DNA of 64,000 nt from Pseudacidovorax sp. RU35E (GTDB taxonomy: Bacteria > Pseudomonadota > Gammaproteobacteria > Burkholderiales > Burkholderiaceae_C), in contig NZ_FTMY01000011.1 in assembly GCF_900156165.1 (NCBI RefSeq), positions 62,001 to 126,000 of the forward strand. The letters are read 5' to 3'. Positions 1 to 8,753 of this stretch are shown piece by piece. The notes under the pieces were generated by a model. That model saw nothing but the letters and a program-made list of their open reading frames with translations. It was not told where the DNA came from and searched no databases. Each line of letters begins with the position of its first letter. Position 1 is the stretch's first letter. The translations under genes and the position numbers were made by a program.

Positions 1-841
1 CCTGCACATAGCCCACGGTGCCGCGGCCGTGCGGCTGCTCGTCCATGGCGATGGCGACCACCGCCTGCATCAGGCCGGTGGCGGCCTGCAGCGCGTCGCG
101 GCGCAGGCGCATGGGCGTGGGACCGGCATGGGCCTCCTGGCCGGTCACGACCACGTCGTACCAGCGCTGGCCGAGCGCGCCGGTGACCACGCCCAGCGGC
201 AGGTCCGCATCTTCGAGCACCGGGCCCTGCTCGATGTGGGCCTCGAAGTAGGCACCGAAGCGCGGCGCGCCGGCACTCACGGCCGCGGGCTCGCTGCCGG
301 CAAAGCCGGTGGCGGCCAGCGCATCGGCCACCGAGATGCCGTCGCGGTCCCGCGCGGCCAGCGCATGGTCCAGCGTGAAGGCATCGGCATACACGCCCGA
401 GCCCATCATCACGGGCACGAAGCGCGAGCCCTCCTCGTTGGTCCACACGCAGACCTCCAGCGGCGCGACGGTGCGGATACCCGCATCCTGGAGCGTGCGC
501 AGCACCTCCAGGCCCGCCAGCACGCCGAAGTTGCCGTCGAACTTGCCGCCGGTGGGCTGGGTGTCGATGTGGCTGCCAGTAGCGACGGCGGGGCGCGTGG
601 GGTCGCTGCCTTCGCGGCGCACGAAGAGGTTGCCGATGGCATCGACGCGCACGCTGCAGCCCAGCTCCTGCGCCCAGCGCAGGAAGAGCTGGCGGCCCTG
701 GCGGTCTAGGTCGGTCAGGGCCAGGCGGCAGACGCCGCCCTTGTCGGTGGCGCCGATGCGCGCCAGCGTCATCAGCGATTGCCAGAGGCGTTCGCCGTCG
801 ATGGCGAGCGAGCGGGTGGGGACAGCGGTGGTCATGGTCAT
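1..841 (-). CDS. Zn-dependent amidase/hydantoinase-type hydrolase (N-carbamoyl-L-amino-acid hydrolase family), C-terminus cut off
   Basis: M20 metallopeptidase-like enzyme of the HyuC/AmaB/allantoate amidohydrolase family, which hydrolyses N-carbamoyl or ureido amides with two metal ions. Visible metal ligands are His91 in GSHIDTQ, Asp102 in GGKFDGNFG and Glu136/137 in WTNEEGSRF; the later AHAGPTPM stretch belongs to the dimerisation/substrate domain. About 280 residues are present of a usual 410-430; the rest lies beyond the window edge. Start: ATG at 841, with a second in-frame ATG at 835. It is the last visible gene of the ABC importer operon, 13 nt after the amidase, which suggests it processes an imported amide or carbamoyl compound. 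The exact substrate (carbamoyl amino acid, allantoate, ureidopropionate) cannot be read from the sequence. Confidence 0.85.
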   Translation of the reverse strand, partial: MTMTTAVPTRSLAIDGERLWQSLMTLARIGATDKGGVCRLALTDLDRQGRQLFLRWAQELGCSVRVDAIGNLFVRREGSDPTRPAVATGSHIDTQPTGGKFDGNFGVLAGLEVLRTLQDAGIRTVAPLEVCVWTNEEGSRFVPVMMGSGVYADAFTLDHALAARDRDGISVADALAATGFAGSEPAAVSAGAPRFGAYFEAHIEQGPVLEDADLPLGVVTGALGQRWYDVVVTGQEAHAGPTPMRLRRDALQAATGLMQAVVAIAMDEQPHGRGTVGYVQ

Positions 842-854
842 GAAGGGTGCAGGT

Positions 855-2036
855 TCAGTGGGCCACCAGCCGTTCGGCCAACGCAATCAGGCTGCGGTCG
901 CTGCCGGCGGGGCCCAACAGCGACAGGCCCAGCGGTGCATCGTCGCGGCGCGCGAACGGCAGCGACAGCTGCGGAAAGCCCGCGAGCCCTGCCAGACACA
1001 GCAGGCGGATGGACCGGTTGCGGTAGTCCTCCAGGGCCGAGTCCGGGTCGCTGCGCAGCGGCGCGATGTCGGGCATGGTGGGCATCACCAGCACGCCGTC
1101 CTGGCCCAGCAGCGCGGCCAGGTGAGCGCGGAAGCGCGTACGGAAGGCCTGCGCCTCGACCACCTGCGCATCGCTCACGCCGCGCGAGAAGGCGAAGCGC
1201 TCCTTCACGCCGGGGCCTAGCGGCGGCGCGAATCGCTCGATCAGCGGCCCGTCGGTCATCCAGGCCTCGCGGCCCTGGATGTGGCGGAAGTGCCAGTACA
1301 GCGCGTCGAAGCTCTCCAGCGCCGCTTCGATGGGCATTGCGGTGCCGAAGGCGGCCTCCACCTGCGCCAGCGCGGGCTGCAGGGCGTCGGCGGCGTCGGG
1401 CGTGGCGAGCGCCCACAGGTCGGTGGGCCGCAGCAGGCGGGCCGCCGCGGGCAGCGGCGCCGGGTCGGCATCGAGCAGCACGTCGGCCACGCGGGCGAAG
1501 GTGCCGATGTCGCGGGCGAACCAGCCGCAGGTGTCCAGGCTCGGGGCGAGGTCCAGCGCGCCTTCCAGGCTCACGCGGCCGTGGGTGGGGCGCAGGCCAT
1601 ACAGCCCGCAGTGGTTGGCCGGCGCGCGCACCGAGCCGCCGGTGTCGGTGCCCAGCGCGAAGTCGCACAGGCGGTTCGACACGGCCGATGCTGAACCGGA
1701 GGACGAACCGCCGCTGATGCGTCCCGGCACCGCGCCGTTGACCGGCGCGCCGAAGTGGGCGTTGTCGCCGTTCATCGAGAAGGCGAGTTCGTCGGTCACC
1801 GTCTTGCCGGCGAACACGGCGCCGGCGTCGAGCAGTTTCTGCACCGTGGGCGCGGTGCGGGTCTTGATTCCCGACATGGCCAGCACGATGGGGCTGCCGC
1901 CGCCGGTGGGATAGCCCGCGACGTCGAACAGGTCCTTCACGCCGAAGGTCAGCCCCGAAAGCGGCCCGGTGGCCGCATGCGCCACCGGCGTGTCGGGATA
2001 GGGGACGAAGGCGTGGGCGGGGTCGTGCAGGGGCAT
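855..2036 (-). CDS. Amidase (amidase-signature family)
   Basis: 393-residue amidase-signature hydrolase, of the family including AtzE, GatA and FAAH. The Ser-cisSer-Lys triad is readable: Lys34 in GVKDLFD, the cis-Ser in GGSSSGSA (about 109-116), and the nucleophile Ser135 in TDTGGSVRAPA. It lacks the N-terminal helical extension of GatA, and no gatB/gatC is nearby, so it is a catabolic amidase rather than a tRNA amidotransferase subunit. It sits between the ABC ATPase gene (15 nt gap) and the carbamoylase-type hydrolase (13 nt gap). The family places it as a cytoplasmic amide hydrolase; the substrate is unknown. Confidence 0.88.
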   Translation of the reverse strand: MPLHDPAHAFVPYPDTPVAHAATGPLSGLTFGVKDLFDVAGYPTGGGSPIVLAMSGIKTRTAPTVQKLLDAGAVFAGKTVTDELAFSMNGDNAHFGAPVNGAVPGRISGGSSSGSASAVSNRLCDFALGTDTGGSVRAPANHCGLYGLRPTHGRVSLEGALDLAPSLDTCGWFARDIGTFARVADVLLDADPAPLPAAARLLRPTDLWALATPDAADALQPALAQVEAAFGTAMPIEAALESFDALYWHFRHIQGREAWMTDGPLIERFAPPLGPGVKERFAFSRGVSDAQVVEAQAFRTRFRAHLAALLGQDGVLVMPTMPDIAPLRSDPDSALEDYRNRSIRLLCLAGLAGFPQLSLPFARRDDAPLGLSLLGPAGSDRSLIALAERLVAH

Positions 2037-2051
2037 GGGTCTTGAGCGTGG

Positions 2052-3095
2052 TCAGGCGAGGGCGGGCGCCAGGCCGGCCGTCTCGTCGGTGCGGTTGCAA
2101 CGGGCGCGGTGGCCCGGGTCGAACTGCACGACGCGCGGCTGGCCTTCCAGGCAGGCCTCGGTGGCCAGCGTGCAGCGGGGGGCGAAGGCGCAGCCCGGCG
2201 GCAGCGCGGCCAGGTCCGGCGGCGCGCCGGCGATGGTGCCCAGCGGCGTGCCGCGGTCCATGGCGCCATGGGCGCGGCTGCGCAGCAGGGCGATGGTGTA
2301 GGGGTGTCGCGGACGGTGGATCAGCTCGCGCGCCGAGCCTTCCTCCACGATGCGGCCGGCATACATGACGGCGATGCGGTCGGCCACCTCCACCGCGGCG
2401 CCGATGTCGTGCGTGACGAAGATCGTTGCCAGCCCCAGGTCGCGCTGCAGCTCGCGCAGCAGCAGCAGGATCTGGATCTGCACCGTGGCGTCGAGTGCGG
2501 TGGTGGGCTCGTCGGCCAGCAGCAGTTGCGGGTTGCAGGCCAGGGCCAGCGCGATCATGGCGCGCTGGCGCATGCCGCCGGACATCTCGTGCGGATAGGC
2601 CGCCAGCCGGCGTTCGGGGCTGGGAATGCGCACGCGCTCAAACAGGGCCAGGGCCCGCGCATGGGCGGCGGCCTTGTCCAGGCCCTCGTGCCGGCGCAGC
2701 GACTCGACGATCTGCGCGCCGACGGGGTAGACCGGGTCCAGCGCCAGCAGCGGCTCCTGGAAGATCATCGACGCCACCTTGCCGCGGTAGGCCGACAGCT
2801 CCCGGCCGGACATCGCCAGCACGTCGCGGCCCGCCACCTGAACCTGCCCGCCGATGCGGGTGCGCCGCGCGGGATGCAGGCGCAGCAGGGTGCGCAGCGT
2901 CACGCTCTTGCCCGAGCCCGATTCGCCGATCAGCGCCACCACCTCGCCGCGGCGCACCTCCAGGCTCACGCCGCTGACGGCCTGCACGGGCTTGCGGCCG
3001 CCGGTGAAGGTGACGGTCAGGTCGTGCACGCGCACGAGCGGGTCGTGGGGGGCCTGCATGTCGGTCATCGTGTTCATGGCAGTCGAGGGCGTCAT
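2052..3095 (-). CDS. Peptide/nickel-type ABC transporter ATPase, OppD/DppD family
   Basis: 347-residue ATPase of a dipeptide/oligopeptide-type importer. Walker A is GESGSGKS at about 57-64, the signature is MSGGMRQR near 165, and Walker B ends LLADEPT. The C-terminal cysteine-containing segment ([17 protein letters not shown]) is the oligopeptide/dipeptide transporter C-terminal motif of this family, often binding an Fe-S cluster. The frame stays open upstream to 3203, but ATG 3095 overlaps the stop of the preceding ATPase as ATGA, so 3095 is chosen; ATG 3077 is an alternative. Works as a heterodimer with the next gene upstream. Confidence 0.9.
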   Translation of the reverse strand: MTPSTAMNTMTDMQAPHDPLVRVHDLTVTFTGGRKPVQAVSGVSLEVRRGEVVALIGESGSGKSVTLRTLLRLHPARRTRIGGQVQVAGRDVLAMSGRELSAYRGKVASMIFQEPLLALDPVYPVGAQIVESLRRHEGLDKAAAHARALALFERVRIPSPERRLAAYPHEMSGGMRQRAMIALALACNPQLLLADEPTTALDATVQIQILLLLRELQRDLGLATIFVTHDIGAAVEVADRIAVMYAGRIVEEGSARELIHRPRHPYTIALLRSRAHGAMDRGTPLGTIAGAPPDLAALPPGCAFAPRCTLATEACLEGQPRVVQFDPGHRARCNRTDETAGLAPALA

Positions 3096-4126
3096 GCAGC
3101 CAGGGCCGGCGCCAGGGGATGGCCGCTGCCGGCCTCGTGCACCAGGCAGCGGGCCACGCGAAGCGGTGCGACCGGCAGCAGCACCGGTGCACGCTCGCTG
3201 CACACCGGCGCGGCATGGTCGCAGCGCGGATGGAAGCGGCAGCCCGAAGGCGGATCGATGGGATTGGGCGGGTCGCCGGCCAGCGGCGCCTCTTCGGTGC
3301 GGCGGTCCGGGTCCATGGAGGGCATGGAGGACAGCAGCGCCTGCGTGTAGGGGTGTGCCGGCTCGTCGTAGAGCGCATCGGCCGGGCCGACCTCCGCCAC
3401 CTGGCCCAGGTACATCACCATCACGCGGTCGCTCATGTAGCGCACCACATGCAGGTCGTGGCTGATGAAGACGTAGGTCAGGCCGAACTCGGCCTTGAGT
3501 TGCTGCAGCAGGTTGATGACCTGCGCCTCCACCGACTTGTCGAGCGCCGAGACGGCCTCGTCCAGGATCACCAGCCGCGGCTGCAACGCCAGCGCGCGGG
3601 CGATGTTGACCCGCTGGCGCTGGCCGCCCGACAGCTCGTGCGGCCAGCGCTCTGCAAAGCGCGAGGGCTCCAGCCCCACGCGGGCCAGCAGGTCGCGGGC
3701 GCGTTCCACCGCCTCGCGCCGGCGCACGCCGTGCACCTGCGGGCCGAAGGCGATCGAGTCCTCGATGGTCAACCGCGGGTTGAGCGAGGCATAGCTGTCC
3801 TGGAACACCATCTGCACCTGGCGCCGGAAGTCATTGAGCGGCAGGTCGCGCGAGCCGACCACGCGGCCGTCGAACACCACCTCGCCGGCTGTCGGCGCGA
3901 TCAGATGCATCAGCAGCCGGGCCGTGGTGCTCTTGCCGCAGCCGGACTCGCCCACTACGCCCAGCGTCTCGCCCTTGAGGACCTCGAAGTCCACGCCGTC
4001 CACCGCGCGCACCACGCCACCGGCGCGGCCCAGCAGGTCCTTCTTGAGCGGGAAGTGCTTCTGCAGCCCGCGGATGGTGAGCAGCGGCTGCGCCGGGCCG
4101 CCCACGTCGTCGTCGTGCATCGTCAT
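3092..4126 (-). CDS. Peptide/nickel-type ABC transporter ATPase, OppF/DppF family
   Basis: 344-residue partner ATPase. It shows Walker [10 protein letters not shown], signature [15 protein letters not shown], Walker [13 protein letters not shown], and the oligopeptide-transporter C-terminal cysteine motif ([16 protein letters not shown]). The start ATG 4126 overlaps the stop of the permease gene as ATGA; further in-frame upstream extension has no family counterpart. The stop is in turn overlapped by the start of the OppD-type gene, so both ATPases are translationally coupled and probably made in equal amounts. Confidence 0.9.
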   Translation of the reverse strand: MTMHDDDVGGPAQPLLTIRGLQKHFPLKKDLLGRAGGVVRAVDGVDFEVLKGETLGVVGESGCGKSTTARLLMHLIAPTAGEVVFDGRVVGSRDLPLNDFRRQVQMVFQDSYASLNPRLTIEDSIAFGPQVHGVRRREAVERARDLLARVGLEPSRFAERWPHELSGGQRQRVNIARALALQPRLVILDEAVSALDKSVEAQVINLLQQLKAEFGLTYVFISHDLHVVRYMSDRVMVMYLGQVAEVGPADALYDEPAHPYTQALLSSMPSMDPDRRTEEAPLAGDPPNPIDPPSGCRFHPRCDHAAPVCSERAPVLLPVAPLRVARCLVHEAGSGHPLAPALAA

Positions 4127-5016
4127 GCCTTGTTGTCCATGGCGGAGCGCAAGCCGTCCGAGAGCAGGTTGAAGGCGATGGAGGTGATGAAGATCATCAC
4201 GCCCGGCAAGGCCGCCACCAGCGGCTGCGTATAGATGGCGGTGCGCAGCGTGTTGAGCATCAGGCCCCATTCGGGCTCCGGCGGCTTCACGCCCAGGCCG
4301 AGGAAGGAGAGGCCCGAGGCCAGGATCATCGACACCGCCACCAGGCTGGTCGCGTACACGAAGATGGGCCCGAGCACATTGCCCAGCACATGCACCCGCA
4401 CGATGGTGAAGCCGCTGGCGCCCGAGGCGCGCGCCGCCTCCACGTAGTCGCGCCCGCGCACCTGCGTGGTCACGGCCTCGGCCACGCGCGCGATCTGCGG
4501 GATGAACACGATGGTCAGCGAGATCAGCGAATTGGTGATGCCCGCGCCCAGCGTGCCCGACAGCGCGATGGCCAGCAGCACCGAGGGGAAGGCATAGAAC
4601 ACGTCGATGGTGCGCATGATGGCCGTGTTGACCAGCCCACCCGCATAGCCGGCCAGGATGCCGATGCCCGAGCCGACCACGAAGGCGCACAGCACCGGCG
4701 CGATGCCCATGAAGAGCGACAGCCGCGCGCCCACGATCAGGCGCGACAGCAGGTCGCGGCCCAGCTCGTCGCTGCCCAGCGGCAGACCGGGCGTGCCTAC
4801 CGGCTTGAGGCGCTTGAACATGGAGGACTGGTACGGATCGGCCGGTGCGATCCAGGGGCCGAGGATGGCCATCAGCACCAGCAGCAGCACCACGAGGGCG
4901 GCGGCCATGGCGACCGGGTCGTGCACGAAGCGCGCACCCACCGAGGCCCAGTAGCCGCGCGTGCGCTGCGCCGGCAGCGGCTGAACATCGGCGGGAGAGG
5001 AAAGAACGGCGGACAT
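4123..5016 (-). CDS. ABC transporter permease, DppC/OppC family
   Basis: 297-residue inner-membrane permease. An N-terminal cytoplasmic stretch is followed by a transmembrane helix ([20 protein letters not shown]), the OppC N-terminal domain, and the BPD transmembrane domain with the EAA-type loop [21 protein letters not shown] that contacts the ATPases. It lies 4 nt after the DppB-type permease and overlaps the downstream ATPase by 4 nt. Forms the translocation pore with that permease. Confidence 0.9.
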   Translation of the reverse strand: MSAVLSSPADVQPLPAQRTRGYWASVGARFVHDPVAMAAALVVLLLVLMAILGPWIAPADPYQSSMFKRLKPVGTPGLPLGSDELGRDLLSRLIVGARLSLFMGIAPVLCAFVVGSGIGILAGYAGGLVNTAIMRTIDVFYAFPSVLLAIALSGTLGAGITNSLISLTIVFIPQIARVAEAVTTQVRGRDYVEAARASGASGFTIVRVHVLGNVLGPIFVYATSLVAVSMILASGLSFLGLGVKPPEPEWGLMLNTLRTAIYTQPLVAALPGVMIFITSIAFNLLSDGLRSAMDNKA

Positions 5017-5020
5017 CGGT

Positions 5021-5974
5021 TCAGCTCCGGGCGATGCGCGGGTCGAGCAGCGTCTGCAGCACGTCGACCGCCAGGTTGAGCAGCACGAAGAACAGCGCCA
5101 GCACCAGGATCGTGCCCTGCAGCAGCGGCAGGTCGCGCTGGAAGATGGCGGTGTTGAGCAGGAAGCCCGTGCCGGGCCAGGAGAACACGGTCTCGATCAG
5201 GATCGAGCCGCCCAGCAGGTAGCCCAGTTGCAGGCCCATCACCGCCAGCGCCGTGGGCGCCGCGTTCTTGACCACGTGGCGGAACACGCCGAACTGCGTC
5301 AGTCCCTTGGCCTTGAGGCCGACGATGAATTCCTGCGCCAGCAACTCGGCCACCAGCGCCCGCACCGTGCGCGCGATGATGCCCATGGGGATGACCGACA
5401 TGGTCAGCGCCGGCAGCAGCATGAACTGCACATGGGCCCAGTCCCAGGCCCAGTCGCCGGAGCCGCCGGGCCCGGCGCCGGTGGCGGGCAGCCACATCAG
5501 CTGCGACGAGAACACGATCACCATCACCATGCCCAGCCAGTAATGCGGCGTGCTCACGCCCAGCACCGACAGCAGCGAGGCCAGGCGGTCGATGACGGAG
5601 TTGCGGGAGTAGCCCGCCACGAAGCCGAACAGCGAACCGAGCAGGAAGCCGATGGCCGTGGCCAGCACTGCCAGCCGCAGCGTGTTGACCACGGCGCGCA
5701 TCACTTCGCCCGCCACCGGCCGGCTGGTGGCGATGGACAGGCCCAGGTCGCCATGCAGCGCCCGCCAGACCCAGCGCACGAACTGCTCCGGCAGCGGCCG
5801 GTCGAAGCCATAGACCGAGCGCAGCTGGGCCTGCAGCTCGGCCGAGGCATCGGCCGGCAGCACCGACACCAGCGGATCGCCCGGCGCGATGTGCACCAGG
5901 GCAAAGCACACCAGCGTCACGCCCAGCATGATGGGCACGGTGTAGAGGATGCGTCGGAGCAGGTAGGCGAGCAT
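5021..5974 (-). CDS. ABC transporter permease, DppB/OppB family
   Basis: 317-residue permease starting MLAYLLRRILYTVPIMLGVT, the classic first-helix sequence of DppB-type permeases, followed by the periplasmic PGDPL segment and the BPD transmembrane domain with an EAA-type loop (GLKAKGLTQFGVFRHVVKN). About six membrane helices are expected. The gene follows the substrate-binding protein gene after 42 nt; no terminator is visible in that gap. Confidence 0.9.
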   Translation of the reverse strand: MLAYLLRRILYTVPIMLGVTLVCFALVHIAPGDPLVSVLPADASAELQAQLRSVYGFDRPLPEQFVRWVWRALHGDLGLSIATSRPVAGEVMRAVVNTLRLAVLATAIGFLLGSLFGFVAGYSRNSVIDRLASLLSVLGVSTPHYWLGMVMVIVFSSQLMWLPATGAGPGGSGDWAWDWAHVQFMLLPALTMSVIPMGIIARTVRALVAELLAQEFIVGLKAKGLTQFGVFRHVVKNAAPTALAVMGLQLGYLLGGSILIETVFSWPGTGFLLNTAIFQRDLPLLQGTILVLALFFVLLNLAVDVLQTLLDPRIARS

Positions 5975-6016
5975 GGCGGGTCGTTCAGGCCGTCTCGGTG
6001 AAGCGGCGGCGGGCCG

Positions 6017-7687
6017 TCACTGCATCTTCATCGTGGCGATGTCGATGAACCAGCTCTTGGGCTGAATGACGTTCTGCACCTTGGGCGAAATGGCACGCGG
6101 GCCCACGTCGTGCGCGACGAAGAGGAAGGGCGCTTCGTCCACCACGCGGGCATGCAGCTCGGCCAGGGCGGCGTCGCGCGACTTGTCGTCGAAGCTGGTG
6201 CGGGCCTTCTCGACCAGGGCGTCGGTCTTGGGGTCGCTGTAGTAGCCCCAGTTCTGCGCCACCGGCGGCTGGGCCTTGGTGCTGACGAAGCGCACCATGG
6301 CGAAGAAGGGGTCCATGGTGGCTGCGCTCACGTTGGTGGCATGGGCACCGTGCGCGCCCGGGTCCTTGGCGCCCAGGCGCCAGCCGGAGAACAGGGTGTT
6401 CCACTCCACCACGTCGAAGTCCACGTCGAACCAGCAGTCCTTCAGGCTCTGCTGGATGAACTCGTTCATGGGCAGCGGCTGCATCTGGCCGGAGCCCGAG
6501 GCCGAGGTCTGCACCTTCACCTTGGCCGGCTTGGCGGCCGAGTAGCCGGCCTGCTGCATCAGCTTCTGGCCGGCGGCCACGTCGTACTTGATCTGGAAGG
6601 TGGGGTGGCCGCGCCACGGGTCGCCCGGCTCGGCGATGCCGGTGGCCTCGACCATCATGCCGCCCAGCAGCTCCTTGAGGGCCGCGCGGTTGAGGCACAG
6701 GTTGGCGGCCTGGCGCACCTTGAGGTCCTTGAAGGGCGAGTCGGGCAGCAACGAGAACTGCCATGGCCACAGGTGCGGCTGCAGGTTGGAATAGACCTTG
6801 AAGCCGCGCTGCTTGATGGTGGCCAGCGCATCGGGCGCGGGCGCCTCGATCCAGTCCACCTGGCCCGACAGCAGGGCGGCGGTGCGCGAGTTGGCCTCGG
6901 GCAGCGGTAGCAGCACGACGCGGTCGATCTGCGGGCGGCGGGCGGCGTCCCAGTACTCGGGGTTCTTCACCATCTCCAGACGCTCGCGCGGCACGAACTT
7001 GGAAGCCTTGAAGGGGCCGGTGCCGGACGGATCGGCAGCGAACGCGGTCCAGGCCTGCTTGGCGCGCTCGGCCTTGTCGGTCACGCTGGCCGGCACGGCG
7101 TCGAGCTTCTTCTGCCAGTGGGCCGGCGAGGCCATGAACAGGTTGGTGAGGTTGATCGGCAGGAAGGAATCGGGCTCGCTGGTGGTCAGCTCCACCGTCA
7201 GGTCGTCCACCTTGCGGGCGGTGCGCAGCGTGGGCATGCGCGAGGCGGTGACGCCGATCTGGGCGGGGTCGTACTGCGGCGCGGCCTTGTCGAGCACCTT
7301 GCCCACGTTCCAGACGACGGCGTCGGCGTTGAAGGGCGTGCCGTCATGGAACTTGACGCCGGGGCGCAACTTGAAGAGCCACTTGGTCTTGTCCTTGGCG
7401 TCCACCGCCCACGACACGGCCAGGTCAGGGATCACCACGCTGGGCTTGGTGGCCGAGCTCAGGTCCCACTGCGTGAGGCTGTCGTACATGGGGATGCCGG
7501 TGAAGCGGTTGCCCTCGTAGCCCTGGTCGGGCTGGCCCGAGGTGCGCGGGATGTCGGCGGCCGTCATGGCGATGCGCAGCACCTTCTCCTGCGCATGGGC
7601 GGCGCCGAGCCCCAGCGCAAGGGCGACGGCCAGCGCGCTGGCGCGCAGGGCGGAGACACGGAAGGACGGACGGGCGGGGCAGGGCAT
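6017..7687 (-). CDS. ABC transporter periplasmic substrate-binding protein, SBP family 5 (DppA-like)
   Basis: 556-residue extracytoplasmic solute-binding protein. A Sec signal peptide (residues 1-32, hydrophobic core ALAVALALGLG, probable cleavage after AHA before QEKVL) precedes a family-5 binding domain with typical WTFKLRPGVKFHDG-like (here LFKLRPGVKFHDGTPF) and lobe-hinge motifs. It is not a lipoprotein: the Cys at residue 3 is in the n-region, not a lipobox. First structural gene of the importer operon. The family binds peptides but also glutathione, nickel chelates and other amides; the linked amidase and carbamoylase point to an amide-containing ligand. Confidence 0.9.
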   Translation of the reverse strand: MPCPARPSFRVSALRASALAVALALGLGAAHAQEKVLRIAMTAADIPRTSGQPDQGYEGNRFTGIPMYDSLTQWDLSSATKPSVVIPDLAVSWAVDAKDKTKWLFKLRPGVKFHDGTPFNADAVVWNVGKVLDKAAPQYDPAQIGVTASRMPTLRTARKVDDLTVELTTSEPDSFLPINLTNLFMASPAHWQKKLDAVPASVTDKAERAKQAWTAFAADPSGTGPFKASKFVPRERLEMVKNPEYWDAARRPQIDRVVLLPLPEANSRTAALLSGQVDWIEAPAPDALATIKQRGFKVYSNLQPHLWPWQFSLLPDSPFKDLKVRQAANLCLNRAALKELLGGMMVEATGIAEPGDPWRGHPTFQIKYDVAAGQKLMQQAGYSAAKPAKVKVQTSASGSGQMQPLPMNEFIQQSLKDCWFDVDFDVVEWNTLFSGWRLGAKDPGAHGAHATNVSAATMDPFFAMVRFVSTKAQPPVAQNWGYYSDPKTDALVEKARTSFDDKSRDAALAELHARVVDEAPFLFVAHDVGPRAISPKVQNVIQPKSWFIDIATMKMQ

Positions 7688-7851
7688 GGAGCGGCCTCGA
7701 AGGTTGAGAGATGCCTGTGCATTGCAAAGCGCGTGCCTGCCCGCATGAATCGGTAATAGCTATTTTTGTATCGATAGTCGATATGCATCGTCGTCGCGGT
7801 GCATGGCCGCACCGCGGCGGGTGCGTGGTGGGCGGCTGTGGTGCGGCGGGG
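7688..7851 (-). promoter_or_regulatory. Promoter/operator region of the ABC-amidase operon
   Basis: 164-nt gap between the iclR stop and the binding-protein start. Locally AT-rich at 7750-7790, in contrast to its surroundings. It holds the interrupted palindrome ATCGA-TAG-TCGAT (7770-7782) and the perfect palindrome AATAGCTATT (7755-7764). The 10-mer ATCGATAGTC (7770-7779) recurs in opposite orientation in the iclR upstream region, so this is the best candidate for an IclR operator. No confident -35/-10 pair was assigned. Confidence 0.5.
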
Positions 7852-8676
7852 TCAGTGCGGCAGTGCGCTCGCAATGGCGCGTGCGCACTCGATCACCATC
7901 GGCGCCAGCTTCTTCTGCGCCGCCTCCAGCGTCCATCGGCTGGTGGGCGGCGACACGTGCACCGCGCCATGCGGCCGCCCGCGCCGGTCCACGATGGGTG
8001 CGGCGATGCCCATGTCGCCGAGAAACAGTTCCTCGTCGTTGGTCGCATAGCCCAGCTTGCGGCAGGCCGCGATGCGCGCCTGGATGGCGGCGATGCCAGT
8101 CAGCGTCGCCGGCGTGCGGGCCACGCGCGTGGAGCCCTGCAGCAGCGCGCGCACCTGCTCGTCGGGCAGGCAGCTCATCCAGGCGCGGCCGCTGCTGGTG
8201 CAGTACATGGGAATGCGCATGCCCACCGGCGTGAGCACCGGGATGAACTGCGTCGTCATGCGCTGCGCCACGTAGAGCATGTCGAAGTCCAGTGGCTCGG
8301 TGAGGCTGGCCGTCTCGCCGCTGGCGCTGGCCAGCTGCGCCAGGTAGGGGTTGGCCGCCTGCACCAGCGGATGGCTGGCGATGTAGTTGAAGCCGATGTC
8401 CATGCTGCGCGCCAGCAGGCGGAAGCGCCGCGTCTGGCCGTCCTTGCCCACATAGCCCAGCACCTGCAGCGTGTGCACCGTGCGCTGGGCCGAGGCGCGG
8501 GTCATGCCCGTGCGCTCGGCGATCTCGGCCAGCGTCATGGTCCGGTGCGCGGCGTCGAAGCTGCACAGCACCGCCAGGCCCTTCTCCAGCGACTGGTTGT
8601 AGAGCGGGTCGGCCGCATCGGCGGCCGGTGCGGCTGCGGCGGTAGCGGTGCGGGGGCGTCGGGCTGGCGGGGCCAT
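7852..8676 (-). CDS. IclR-family transcriptional regulator
   Basis: 274-residue regulator. An N-terminal winged helix-turn-helix (SLEKGLAVLCSFD...TLAEIAERTGMTRASAQRTVHTLQVLGYV) is followed by the IclR effector-binding domain (SGRAWMSCLP, RGRPHGAVHVS). ATG 8676 is chosen. A TTG at 8718 in the same frame has no Shine-Dalgarno and would place the shared 10-mer operator candidate inside the gene. It probably controls the adjacent importer/amidase operon in the same orientation, and its own promoter divergent from pyrC. The effector is presumably the imported compound or its breakdown product (inference). Confidence 0.9.
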   Translation of the reverse strand: MAPPARRPRTATAAAAPAADAADPLYNQSLEKGLAVLCSFDAAHRTMTLAEIAERTGMTRASAQRTVHTLQVLGYVGKDGQTRRFRLLARSMDIGFNYIASHPLVQAANPYLAQLASASGETASLTEPLDFDMLYVAQRMTTQFIPVLTPVGMRIPMYCTSSGRAWMSCLPDEQVRALLQGSTRVARTPATLTGIAAIQARIAACRKLGYATNDEELFLGDMGIAAPIVDRRGRPHGAVHVSPPTSRWTLEAAQKKLAPMVIECARAIASALPH

Positions 8677-8694
8677 CGGGGCGAGGGGAATAGG

Positions 8695-8704
8695 GACTAT
8701 CGAT
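8695..8704 (+). promoter_or_regulatory. Candidate IclR operator in the iclR-pyrC divergent region
   Basis: GACTATCGAT on the plus strand is identical to the reverse complement of 7770-7779 in front of the ABC operon. It contains the palindromic core ATCGAT and sits 19 nt upstream of the chosen iclR start. This suggests autoregulation, but a single 10-mer match is not proof. Confidence 0.4.
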
Positions 8705-8739
8705 TCTGCGCGAGGCAAGGCCCGTGCCGGGGCCGATGG

Positions 8740-8745
8740 GACAAT
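8740..8745 (+). promoter_or_regulatory. -10-like element GACAAT upstream of pyrC
   Basis: GACAAT lies 8 nt before the pyrC ATG, leaving an mRNA leader of zero to about two nucleotides if transcription starts 7-8 nt downstream. No Shine-Dalgarno and no clear -35 are visible. Confidence 0.4.
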
Positions 8746-8753
8746 CCCGCGCC

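Noticed and set aside
8676-8718. TTG start at 8718 for the iclR gene
   Set aside because: No Shine-Dalgarno, and it would put the shared operator-like 10-mer inside the coding sequence; ATG 8676 is preferred but not proven.
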